Shown in pieces: positions 17,867 to 25,192 of a stretch of DNA of 64,000 nt. Under the pieces are notes generated by a model that had not been told where the DNA came from, ran no database searches, and worked only from the letters and a program-made list of their open reading frames with translations. Position 1 is the first letter of the stretch. Each line of letters starts with the position of its first letter. The DNA is taken from assembly GCF_050433445.1 (NCBI RefSeq), contig NZ_JBNPXF010000004.1, forward strand, positions 101,795 to 165,794, given 5' to 3'. The stretch is from Kroppenstedtia sanguinis (lineage in GTDB: Bacteria > Bacillota > Bacilli > Thermoactinomycetales > DSM-45169). A program made the translations under genes and the position numbers.

Positions 17867-18826
17867 TTATTTCAACGCGGATACAATGGTGTCCACATTA
17901 TATCGGACCATGCCGATGTAAGTGCCTTCTTTCGTACCATCTTCTCCCATCGCATCGGAGAATAGCTCCCCGCCAATGTCAATGGTGTGTCCTTTTTTCT
18001 TGGTGCCTTCCACAACGGCCTGAATGGAACGTTTGGGCACGCTGGATTCCATAAAGACAGCCTTGATTTTACGATCCGCCAGGAGGTTGACGATCCGTCG
18101 AACATCTTTCAGACCGTACTCTGAAGCGGTGCTGATTCCCTGGAGCCCGACTACCTCAATATCATAGGCGCGTCCGAAATAGCCGAAGGCGTCATGAGCG
18201 GTAACCATCACCCGGCGCTCCTGGGGAATGCTTTTGATTTGCTCCCGGGCGTACTGATCCAGCTCTTCCAATTGTGCGAGATACTTTTGTGCTCGTCGGT
18301 GATAGTCGTCCTTATGCTGGGGGTCTGCTTTGGATAGTTCCCGGTCCACGGACTTGACCGCTTCCATCCAGAGTTGCACATCAAACCAGACATGGGGATC
18401 ATATTGGTTGTCGCCGGTTTTCATCAACTTCTTCTTTTCGATCGCGTCAGCCACGGGAATGACCGGCTTTTCTTGACTGAGCTTGGACAAGATCTCTGTC
18501 ATTTTTCCTTCCAAATGAATTCCACTGTAAAAAATCATATGAGCTTTAGCCAGCCTTCCGATGTCCCCCTGGGACGCCTTATACAGATGGGGGTCGACGC
18601 CAGGTCCCATCAGTGCGGAGACGTGGACCCGATCCCCTCCGACATTTTTGACGATGTCAGCAACCATACCTGTGGTGGCGGTCACCTCGATGGGACGGTC
18701 CTGGGGGACAGCAGTATCTCCCCCGGATCCGCAAGCCGACAGAATCAACAGCGAAGCAATCAATAGGATGGAGATAAAAACTTTCATCCGCGGGTACTGG
18801 ATCGCTCCCCTTTTTTGAAAAGACAT
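17867..18826 (-). CDS. mntA: Manganese-binding lipoprotein MntA
   Basis: A TroA-like cluster A-I solute-binding protein of about 319 residues. The lipobox LILSAC (after MKVFISILLIASL) gives a lipid-anchored Cys. Metal ligands are the expected His in GVDPHLYKAS, His in YDPHVWFDVQLW, Glu in VFMESSV and the Asp near the C-terminus, the His/His/Glu/Asp set of Mn/Fe binders, with no His-rich Zn loop. The start is ATG 18826 with GGGGAG six bases upstream; ATG 18787 is an internal alternative. First gene of the operon, preceded by a probable MntR site. Confidence 0.9.
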   Translation of the reverse strand: MSFQKRGAIQYPRMKVFISILLIASLLILSACGSGGDTAVPQDRPIEVTATTGMVADIVKNVGGDRVHVSALMGPGVDPHLYKASQGDIGRLAKAHMIFYSGIHLEGKMTEILSKLSQEKPVIPVADAIEKKKLMKTGDNQYDPHVWFDVQLWMEAVKSVDRELSKADPQHKDDYHRRAQKYLAQLEELDQYAREQIKSIPQERRVMVTAHDAFGYFGRAYDIEVVGLQGISTASEYGLKDVRRIVNLLADRKIKAVFMESSVPKRSIQAVVEGTKKKGHTIDIGGELFSDAMGEDGTKEGTYIGMVRYNVDTIVSALK

Positions 18827-18895
18827 CTCACTCTCCCCTTTTTCATTCCGGCGATATGTGGCTCGGACTATCTTTCTTTCTATCGGTGTAAATTG

Positions 18896-18929
18896 TTTGT
18901 TTGAGAAACAAATGTTGGCCTAATGCAAA
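18896..18929 (-). promoter_or_regulatory. Probable MntR operator region of mntABCD
   Basis: Two adjacent elements lie 70-104 bp upstream of mntA. 18896-18912 is a perfect palindrome TTTGTTT-GAG-AAACAAA. 18914-18929, read on the minus strand, is TTTGCATTAGGCCAAC, matching the Bacillus MntR box TTTGCCTTAAGGAAAC at 12 of 16 positions. Manganese-dependent repression is therefore likely; binding is inferred. Confidence 0.55.
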
Positions 18930-19197
18930 ATGGTTATTTTCATTGTACGCCCACTCTGGAAAAAAAGTCAACAGAAAAGTGGATTCCCACTGATCTGATG
19001 TTGAAAAGGGAGGACGGAAAAGTAAAGGACTGTGCCAAAAGCCGGGGAATAGGTTTTCCATAGGTGAACTTAAAAATAGCCGCAGAAATTCCCTACGGCA
19101 GGTTTTCGGTTTACGTTCTAGTAGTATGTGGAAATTCGGAAGCTAAACCAAATAATAATTTAACCTATGAAAATATAGTAGATTTGATTTAAGAAGT

Positions 19198-19456
19198 CAG
19201 AGCTGTTGATTAACCGGAAAATGGGCAGCGGAAGGGAGTCGTGTGCTGCCAAAGCGACCTTTGCCATCCTACCCAGCGGAGAATCTGGAGGGAGGGCGTT
19301 TAGGGGCAACATCTTCCCTGTGTTGCTTCCGTAAGGCTTTGCCCCTGCCCGATCGGAAGATTTGGAGCGGCCAGTTTTCACTTCCTTGCCGGATGGCAAC
19401 CGGAGTGTGGTAGAACACGATCTCCCCACCCAAAATATGACTAATCAACACGCCTG
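19198..19456 (-). mobile_element. MITE-like element, copy 3 (type A, no internal cassette)
   Basis: A 259-bp reverse-oriented type A copy between CAGAGCTGTTGATTAACC and GGCTAATCAACACGCCTG-like ends. It lacks the TTGTAGTGCC cassette, explaining its 49-bp shortfall against the 308-bp form. The flanks TTAAGAAGT and AGTTCAGAT do not match, so this is the only intact copy here with no 9-bp duplication; it may have been rearranged by recombination with another copy. Confidence 0.85.
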
Positions 19457-19488
19457 AGTTCAGATATAACAATAAATTGTTGTTGTTC

Positions 19489-19590
19489 ATGATAAAAGAT
19501 GATGGACTTGTGAATGATATTGATTTTGATTCTTTAGAGGAACAAGAACCCGATTATATAGAAGAAAAAGGTGAAATTATTAAGGAGTGA
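19489..19590 (+). pseudogene. C-terminal remnant of an unknown AT-rich gene
   Basis: The frame is open from inside copy 3 through to a TGA at 19588-19590. From ATG 19489 it encodes 33 residues, very acidic (MIKDDGLVNDIDFDSLEEQE and on). The stop overlaps the ribosome site of the kinase gene, as expected for two genes that once formed an operon. It looks like the 3' end of a gene whose front was removed where the element now sits. No family recognised. Confidence 0.5.
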
Positions 19591-19595
19591 TAGCA

Positions 19596-20141
19596 TTGTC
19601 GAATTTTGAAGAAAATGTAAAGGAAATATTGAGACAAATTACTTCAAATCCATTAATTATTATGATGTGTGGTGTAGCAGGTTCAGGGAAGACGACATTC
19701 GCACAACGATTGGAAAAAGAAGGGTTTGTACGTCTTTCAATTGATGAAGAGATTTGGAAGGTTAATGGACGTTATGGAATAGACTATCCTGTTGAGAAAT
19801 ATGGCGATTATCAAATCGAAGCTGAAAGAAGGCTTCGTAATCAATTGATATGTCTAATTCAGGATAAACGAAAGGTTGTTATTGATTTTAGTTTTTGGCA
19901 AAAAGCCAAACGAGATGGATACAAACAGCTAATTGAAGAAGCTGGTGGTGAGTGGAAACTTATTTATTTGAAAGTTAGTCCTGAAATTATTCGCAAACGG
20001 TTGGATGTACGGAGTAAAAGATTTGATGCAAATGCAGCTTTTCCAATTACCGAAGATACTTTAAGATCTTATCTAAACGGTTTCGAAGTGCCTTCATGTG
20101 AGGGGGAAGTACTTATAGAGTCAATCAGGGCTGTTGATTAA
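19596..20141 (+). CDS. P-loop kinase-like ATP-binding protein
   Basis: About 181 residues. Walker A is MCGVAGSGKTTFAQRL near residue 30, with KVVIDFSFWQKAKRDGYK as the Walker B-like strand; LDVRSKRFDANAAFPIT may be the lid. This is the AAA/zeta-toxin/gluconate-kinase-like group of small-molecule kinases (COG0645/COG4639-like); the substrate is unknown. The start is TTG 19596, eight bases after AAGGAG; GTG 19587 is the longer alternative. The last codons (RAVD and the TAA) are supplied by the inserted element copy 4; without it the protein would end ESI. The gene is markedly more AT-rich than its surroundings, suggesting transfer. Confidence 0.78.
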   Translation: MSNFEENVKEILRQITSNPLIIMMCGVAGSGKTTFAQRLEKEGFVRLSIDEEIWKVNGRYGIDYPVEKYGDYQIEAERRLRNQLICLIQDKRKVVIDFSFWQKAKRDGYKQLIEEAGGEWKLIYLKVSPEIIRKRLDVRSKRFDANAAFPITEDTLRSYLNGFEVPSCEGEVLIESIRAVD

Positions 20142-20606
20142 CCAGCAAATGGGCGGTGGAAGGGAGTCGTGTGCTGCCAAAGCGACCTTTGCGCCACAGG
20201 CACTACAATTTGAAATGAGGGATGCGCCATGGGCACTACAATTTGAAATTAAGGATGCGCCATGGGCACTACAATTTGAAATTAAGGATGCGCCATGGGC
20301 ACTACAATTTGAAATTAAGGATGCGCCACAGGCACTACAATCTCGATGGGCTGAAGCCCTGGAATAAAGGTAGCACCATAGGCACTACAATCCAAAGGAG
20401 CTGAAGCTCTAGATTAAAGAAGCCATCCTGCCCAGCGGAGAAGTCTTACGAGAGGGGGTTTAGGGGCATCATTCTCTTCCGTAAGGCTTTGCCCTTGCCC
20501 GATGGTCAGATTTGGAGCGGCCAGTTTTCACTTCCTTGCTGGATGGCAACGGTCGCGTGGGTGAACACGATCTCCCCACCCAAAATATGGATAACCAACA
20601 CGCCTG
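20126..20606 (-). mobile_element. MITE-like element, copy 4 (type A, expanded cassette)
   Basis: The longest copy (481 bp), reverse-oriented, flanked by the perfect 9-bp duplication AGAGTCAAT (20117-20125 and 20607-20615). The insertion is inside the last codons of the kinase gene: the element end CAGGGCTGTTGATTAACC provides the new stop codon. The internal GCACTACAAT cassette is expanded to six or seven copies, four of them in a regular 33-bp array. Confidence 0.93.
20191..20345 (-). repeat. 33-bp tandem repeats inside element copy 4
   Basis: Units start at 20191, 20224, 20257, 20290 and 20323. The second to fourth are identical; the fifth diverges after GCACTACAAT and runs into the longer GGGCTGAAGCCCTGGAAT form. 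Units are contiguous with no spacers, so this is a minisatellite, not a CRISPR array. Confidence 0.9.
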
Positions 20607-20615
20607 AGAGTCAAT

Positions 20616-20832
20616 ATAAAAAGTAACCTTTTATAGGACAAGCGGGTGTATTTTAAACACAAGGAATACAAAAACCTTCAACAATGGGGTTTGTTTTTCC
20701 AGCGTTCTCTGCAATATAGGAATCTTCGATTTTTTTAGCATGTATTGCTTTATTTGTAACCATCTAGGAACACTCGCGAGTGAAAAAAACTAAGTATTTG
20801 TGTAATATCAGATATATTAGCAAAGGAAAGTT
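20616..20832. other. AT-rich intergenic island between two elements
   Basis: No gene recognised. It holds a weak terminator-like hairpin near 20668-20700 (AAAACC...GGTTTG then five T), which probably served the kinase gene before the element insertion, and a 12-bp perfect palindrome CACTCGCGAGTG at 20771-20782 followed by seven A. Confidence 0.4.
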
Positions 20833-20841
20833 ACCGCTTTT

Positions 20842-21045
20842 CAGGGCTGTTGATTAACCAGTAAATGGGTGGAGGGAACTAAATCGATCTTTCGCTCTTC
20901 CCATTTCCCCATCATGAAATATTGCTTGAGGGGACGGGGATGGGGGGGACGGCTACGATCTCTTTGCAAAGAGCGCAAAGGCTCTTCACCATCCCGCTAT
21001 CCCGACCTTAGTTCCTGCCTAAAATACGGCTAATCAACACGCCTG
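20842..21045 (-). mobile_element. MITE-like element, copy 5 (type B, short form)
   Basis: A 204-bp reverse copy with ends CAGGGCTGTTGATTAACC and GGCTAATCAACACGCCTG, flanked by the perfect 9-bp duplication ACCGCTTTT (20833-20841 and 21046-21054). The interior is type B without the 56-bp module. Confidence 0.95.
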
Positions 21046-21159
21046 ACCGCTTTTATATTTTTAGTTGCATTCTTGATGAATCGATAAGGATTTTATTGGG
21101 CTTTCCGTCTGATCATTTGGTGATTGTGTTTTATAGTCTTGGTTTCCACCCTTGGTGAA

Positions 21160-21198
21160 AACAAACAGCCGACGTTCTCACATCGTCGGCTGTTTGTT
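21160..21198. terminator. Terminator of the lipoprotein gene
   Basis: A 15-bp perfect stem AACAAACAGCCGACG with its complement. On the minus strand it ends in TGTTTGTTTTC, 20 bp after the lipoprotein stop. Confidence 0.75.
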
Positions 21199-21218
21199 AG
21201 AATCATGACATTGACGGC

Positions 21219-21686
21219 TCATGGACTTTCCACTCGTTTCCATTTCATTCCCGGATATTCCCGGACATAGCGTTGAAAGGCATCATTCCCGATATAGCCG
21301 CCTCGGCGGTTGTCGTAGTTTTGCTGAAAGTTGACCACTTTCCAGCCCCGGGCGGTCCGGCGGAGTTTGACCCGGAAGTCTCGTTTGTCCGATGGACGGT
21401 GAATCCAGATGGTTTTGGACATCATTTGCGAATCGCTGGGAGAAACAGTGATCAGGATGGGTGGGTTTTTCTGTTTGGAAGACCGGGTTTGTTCCACCCG
21501 CCAACCTAGTTCCTTCCGGTTGCGTGGATGGGCCAGCAGACGAGAGGAGTGGTTGAGGTCGCCTTCCACCCAGACTTCTTTGTAGAATCGGACCGCAGTC
21601 TTCTCCGGACCGGACAGATGATTACCGCATCCTCCTGAGGCGAAGCCGAGCAGGAGGGTGAGAAACAGGATCCCGTATTTTTTCAT
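21219..21686 (-). CDS. Hypothetical lipoprotein
   Basis: About 155 residues: signal peptide MKKYGILFLTLLLGFASGGC with a likely lipobox Cys at residue 20, then a soluble domain (EKTAVRFYKEVWVEGDLNHSSRLL...) whose opening resembles NTF2-like or DUF4878-type extracytoplasmic domains. I cannot assign a function. ATG 21686 is chosen because it begins the signal peptide and has GGGAG nine bases upstream; a TTG at 21722 extends the frame. It is AT-balanced like its neighbours and is transcribed away from ruvC. Confidence 0.7.
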   Translation of the reverse strand: MKKYGILFLTLLLGFASGGCGNHLSGPEKTAVRFYKEVWVEGDLNHSSRLLAHPRNRKELGWRVEQTRSSKQKNPPILITVSPSDSQMMSKTIWIHRPSDKRDFRVKLRRTARGWKVVNFQQNYDNRRGGYIGNDAFQRYVREYPGMKWKRVESP

Positions 21687-21734
21687 CCTTTTGGCACTCC
21701 CGACTGAAAGAGTTGTGATCAAGTCCCCTGTACG

Positions 21735-21917
21735 CAGGTCTGTTGATTACCCGGAATATGGGGCAGACCTTCGCCACCCTACTTGCCCCCAAGCGAGAAT
21801 ATGGCTTGTGGGGGGAGGGTGAGACGGCTAGGATCTTGCAAAGAGCGCAAAGGATCTCCGCCGCCCTACCATCTCGACTCTGGTTACCCACAAAAATATG
21901 GCCAATCAACAGCCTAG
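21735..21917 (-). mobile_element. MITE-like element, copy 6 (divergent type B)
   Basis: A 183-bp reverse copy with diverged ends (CAGGTCTGTTGATTACCC; the other end is GGCCAATCAACAGCCTAG). The perfect 9-bp duplication CCCTGTACG (21726-21734 and 21918-21926) fixes the borders exactly. The interior is a short, diverged type B. Confidence 0.88.
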
Positions 21918-21926
21918 CCCTGTACG

Positions 21927-22162
21927 AATGAGGGTGGAAAATCGCAGAAGGGCAGAGAGGGAGGATTGAATTTGCCTCCGCATGTCTCGCCTGGGTGCTC
22001 TGCGCTTTGGGGCAAGAGTTCAGAGAGGGTCGCTACTTCAACCTTAGTCATGTGCTGGAAAAAGGAAAATCATACAAGCCTCCCATCCTCGCGACTGCAA
22101 AAAGTATGGTATAATCATCTGCTGATGGCAAACGTGGGTTCGACCCCCTGGGAGGTGCAGGT
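21927..22162 (+). promoter_or_regulatory. Leader region of ruvC
   Basis: No gene is visible. A TATAAT box at about 22110-22115 preceded by ATGG (near extended -10) is the likely ruvCAB promoter; its -35 is weak. GGGAGGTG at 22150-22157 is the ribosome site of ruvC. Confidence 0.4.
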
Positions 22163-22660
22163 GTGCGCATTATAGGGATTGATCCGGGGATCGCCATTGT
22201 AGGTTATGGTGTGATCGATCAGCGGGGAAATCGATTGAAAGCCGTCGACTACGGTAGTATCGAGACCGAGGCAGGATTGTCGACAGGGACCCGGCTGAAA
22301 CAGATTTATGATGAAGTGACTGAACTGTATCAAAAGTACCGCCCTGATGTGGTGGCGATTGAGAAGTTGTTTTTCAATCGGAATGTGACCACGGCCTTCA
22401 CTGTCGGGCAGGCGCGAGGCGTGTTAATGCTGGGGGCGGAGGAGGCGGGAGCCGTCATCACAGAGTACACTCCCTTACAGGTGAAAATGGCAGTGGTCGG
22501 TTATGGTCAAGCGCAAAAGCGACAGATTCAGGAGATGGTTCGAATGCTTTTGAATTTGCCGGGAATCCCGAAGCCTGATGATGTGGCGGATGCACTGGGA
22601 GTAGCCATCTGTGAGGCTCATTCCAATACCTTGCCCCGTCGGCTTGGGAAGGGGAGGTGA
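22163..22660 (+). CDS. ruvC: Holliday junction resolvase RuvC
   Basis: A 165-residue RNase H-fold endonuclease. The catalytic acids are visible: Asp7 in IGIDPGIAIVGYG, Glu in VAIEKLFFNRNVTTAFTVGQARG, and the C-terminal KPDDVADALGVAICEAH pair. It cuts Holliday junctions symmetrically after RuvAB branch migration. The start is GTG 22163 with GGAGGTG six bases upstream. RuvC is absent from Bacillus subtilis (which uses RecU), so its presence with ruvAB is a useful lineage marker. ruvA starts 4 bp after its stop. Confidence 0.95.
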   Translation: MRIIGIDPGIAIVGYGVIDQRGNRLKAVDYGSIETEAGLSTGTRLKQIYDEVTELYQKYRPDVVAIEKLFFNRNVTTAFTVGQARGVLMLGAEEAGAVITEYTPLQVKMAVVGYGQAQKRQIQEMVRMLLNLPGIPKPDDVADALGVAICEAHSNTLPRRLGKGR

Positions 22661-22664
22661 AGGG

Positions 22665-23279
22665 ATGATCGAGTTTATCCGGGGAATCGTAGCTTATCGA
22701 ACGGCGGAAACGATCGTGGTGGAAACCGGAGGGGTGGGGTATCTGCTCTTTTGTGTCCATCCTCTGGAATGGGAAGAGGGGGAAGAGGTGACGGTGTACA
22801 CCCATCAAGTGATCCGGGAGGATGCCCATACACTGTACGGCTTTCGCGAACGACAGGTACGGGATCTGTTCCGCCTCCTTTTGGAAGTCTCCGGGATCGG
22901 ACCCAAAGTAGCGCTGGCGGTGACAGGCGCCGGGAATCCGGGGCGCCTGGTGGAGGCAGTAGAGCAGGAAGATCTCCGTTTTCTCACCAAATTGCCGGGG
23001 GTAGGGAAGAAAACAGCCCAGCGGATCGTGTTGGATCTGAAGGATAAATTGAAAAAATCAGGCCTCAATGAAAGCTTTGTTTCCGCTGTCCGAGTCGACA
23101 CCTCTAGGCAGGTGGCGCGAGCCGGATCTTTGGAGGCGATTGAAGCTCTGCAAGCCCTGGGATATAATGAAGAAGAAGCTTCTCAGGCCGTGGCGATAGC
23201 CAGGAAAGATTTTGGCGAGGAAGAACCGGGATTGGATCAATGGATTCGCCGTGCATTGCAATTTTCCATGAAGGAATAG
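22665..23279 (+). CDS. ruvA: Holliday junction branch migration protein RuvA
   Basis: About 204 residues: an N-terminal OB-fold (MIEFIRGIVAYRTAETIVVETGGVGY), two helix-hairpin-helix motifs (LLEVSGIGPKVALAV and LTKLPGVGKKTAQRIVLDLKDKL), and a C-terminal RuvB-binding domain (EEASQAVAIAR). It binds four-way junctions as a tetramer and loads RuvB. The start is ATG 22665, after GGGGAGGTG. Confidence 0.96.
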   Translation: MIEFIRGIVAYRTAETIVVETGGVGYLLFCVHPLEWEEGEEVTVYTHQVIREDAHTLYGFRERQVRDLFRLLLEVSGIGPKVALAVTGAGNPGRLVEAVEQEDLRFLTKLPGVGKKTAQRIVLDLKDKLKKSGLNESFVSAVRVDTSRQVARAGSLEAIEALQALGYNEEEASQAVAIARKDFGEEEPGLDQWIRRALQFSMKE

Positions 23280-23289
23280 GGGGGACGGG

Positions 23290-24288
23290 ATGGAAGAGCG
23301 GATGATTTCTTCCCATTTTTCAACGGAAGATGAACCGATGGAATTCAGCTTGCGTCCCCGTTACCTGGATGATTACATCGGACAGACACGGGTGAAAGAG
23401 AACCTGAAGGTGTACATAGAAGCGGCCAAGATGCGTAGGGATCCTCTGGACCATGTGTTGTTGTACGGACCACCGGGTTTGGGAAAAACCACCCTTTCTC
23501 ATATCATCGCCAATGAAATGGGGGTCCAGGTCCGGACCACTTCCGGGCCGGCCATCGAACGTCCCGGGGATCTGGCAGCGATCCTGACCAATCTGCAGGA
23601 GAGCGATCTCTTATTTATCGATGAAATTCATCGGCTCAACCGCAGTGTAGAGGAAGTTCTCTATCCGGCGATGGAAGACTTTGCCTTGGATATCGTGATC
23701 GGAAAAGGGCCTAGCGCCCGCTCGGTTCGTTTGGATCTTCCTCCCTTCACTCTGGTGGGAGCCACCACCCGAGCCGGTTCTCTTTCCTCCCCGTTGCGGG
23801 ATCGGTTTGGCGTGGTCAGTCGGTTGGAATACTATACCCAGGAGGAGCTGACCCTGATTGTGATGCGGGCGGCGGATCTTTTGGGGGTTTCGATTCGGGA
23901 AGCGGGGGCAGAGGAGATCGCCTGCCGTTCCCGGGGCACGCCGCGGGTGTCCAATCGTCTGCTGAAGCGGGTGCGGGATTTTGTTCAAGTTCAGGGTGAC
24001 GGGGTGATCACTAAGGAAGCGGCTCAGGATGCATTGGATCGGATTCAGGTGGACAGACTGGGATTGGATGAAGTGGATCATAAGTTGTTGAAAACGATCC
24101 TGACCCATTTTCGGGGAGGGCCTGTCGGGCTGGAGACGATTGCAGCCACGATCGGGGAGGAGGCTCATACGGTGGAGGATGTGTATGAGCCGTATTTGAT
24201 GCAGATCGGATTTTTGCAGCGTACTCCTCGTGGACGGATGCTCACTCCCCGCTGTTATCAACACTTTGGGGTGGAGTTGCCGTCATGA
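23290..24288 (+). CDS. ruvB: Holliday junction helicase RuvB
   Basis: A 332-residue AAA+ motor: Walker A GPPGLGKTTLSH, Walker B LLFIDEIHRL, sensor 1 VGATTRAG, arginine finger in SSPLRDRFG, then the winged-helix DNA-binding C-terminus (PYLMQIGFLQRTPRGRMLT). It drives branch migration with RuvA. It lies 10 bp after ruvA, and its stop overlaps the DUF2905 start by 4 bp. Confidence 0.97.
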   Translation: MEERMISSHFSTEDEPMEFSLRPRYLDDYIGQTRVKENLKVYIEAAKMRRDPLDHVLLYGPPGLGKTTLSHIIANEMGVQVRTTSGPAIERPGDLAAILTNLQESDLLFIDEIHRLNRSVEEVLYPAMEDFALDIVIGKGPSARSVRLDLPPFTLVGATTRAGSLSSPLRDRFGVVSRLEYYTQEELTLIVMRAADLLGVSIREAGAEEIACRSRGTPRVSNRLLKRVRDFVQVQGDGVITKEAAQDALDRIQVDRLGLDEVDHKLLKTILTHFRGGPVGLETIAATIGEEAHTVEDVYEPYLMQIGFLQRTPRGRMLTPRCYQHFGVELPS

Positions 24289-24503
24289 ATCCGATTCCGA
24301 AAATGCTGATTTTCTTTGGCATCCTTTTGGTATCCTTTGGTCTGTTGTGGCATTTTGGTGGCCGCTTTTTCAACTTGGGACGTCTCCCGGGGGATATCGT
24401 GATTGAAAAAGAGAACTTCAAATTTTACTTTCCTGTGGTGACCAGCATCCTGATCAGTGTGGTACTTTCCCTGTTGCTTTATTTGTTTCGCCTGTTCCGA
24501 TAG
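24285..24503 (+). CDS. DUF2905 small membrane protein
   Basis: A 72-residue protein with two membrane helices flanking the conserved GRLPGDIVIEKENFKFYFPV segment that defines DUF2905 (YrzS-like). Function unknown. It is translationally coupled to ruvB by an ATGA overlap, and this position beside ruvAB is conserved across Bacillales. Confidence 0.85.
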   Translation: MNPIPKMLIFFGILLVSFGLLWHFGGRFFNLGRLPGDIVIEKENFKFYFPVVTSILISVVLSLLLYLFRLFR

Positions 24504-24667
24504 GGAGCAGGCATTTTTTCTTTACTCTGAAAAATTTCCGGGGTTCCTCCTGGCCCAGTCACAGAAGAGGGGTGAATCAGCCAAAGGAATGGGGCGAAAG
24601 GGAGTATCCTTTACTTATTTGTTACGATCTTATTATGATAGATGAATGATGGGGCAGGGAGGATGAG

Positions 24668-25126
24668 GGTGTGACAGAACTATGCCAGCACTTATTCACC
24701 ATGATTCTAAAAGTGTTGTGAAAAAGTCGTCACAGGGAGAGTTGGGCAGGGCTGTTTATTAACCATAAAATGGATGCGAAAACGAAACGACCCTTTCGCT
24801 CGCTCTTTCCATTGCCCTCCATCGTAAAATATCGCTTGAGGGGACGGGGAGGGTGGGACGGCTACGATCTCTTGCAAAGAACGCATAGCGAGACCCGGGA
24901 GCGGAAAGCGACCCTGGCGAGACTTGTGCCCTATGGGTGCAAAGGCTCTTCACCTCCCACCACCCCGACCTTATTTTCGTCCGAAATATGGATAATCAAC
25001 ACGCCAGAGCGTTGGGTTTCACAGGAATATCTTTGGCTCGTCAGAATTTAGGTGCCGAAATGTGAAACCCCATCCCAACTGTCTGCAAAGGCAGGTAATC
25101 ACAACGCTTCTCAGGGGAAAGTTGCA
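24668..25126 (+). repeat. Palindromic repeat family 2, copy a, interrupted by a MITE; preceded by a truncated mini-ORF
   Basis: The repeat proper starts near 24704 (CTAAAAGTGTTGTGAAAAAG) and ends AATCACAACGCTTCTC near 25126; the 261-bp MITE copy 7 splits it. The rejoined interior reads GGGTTTCACAGG...TGTGAAACCCC, a hairpin. A 16-codon GTG-started ORF (24672-24722, MTELCQHLFTMILKVL) with a GGAGG site and a promoter-like TTTACT/TATGAT pair upstream runs into the repeat and stops on its TGA, so a former gene or leader may have been cut here. Confidence 0.6.
24747..25007 (-). mobile_element. MITE-like element, copy 7 (type B with 56-bp module)
   Basis: A 261-bp reverse copy, ends CAGGGCTGTTTATTAACC and GGATAATCAACACGCCAG. 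Flanks AGAGTTGGG and AGCGTTGGG match at 8 of 9 bases. The module containing GCGAGACCCGGGAGCGG occupies 24883-24940. It is inserted inside palindromic repeat copy a. Confidence 0.9.
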
Positions 25127-25192
25127 TGAAGAGATGTACATAAATGTTTGTTACGCAGTCTGATACCTTCAGAGATAGGAGTTTGGTTTGCG

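Noticed and set aside
20191..20345. Regular 33-bp direct repeats resembling a CRISPR array
   Set aside because: Units are contiguous with no unique spacers, and they lie inside a defined transposable element; no cas genes are nearby.
19198..20606. Composite transposon made of copies 3 and 4 around the kinase gene
   Set aside because: Copy 4 has its own perfect 9-bp duplication on both sides, and the outer flanks of the pair do not match each other, so the pair did not move as one unit.
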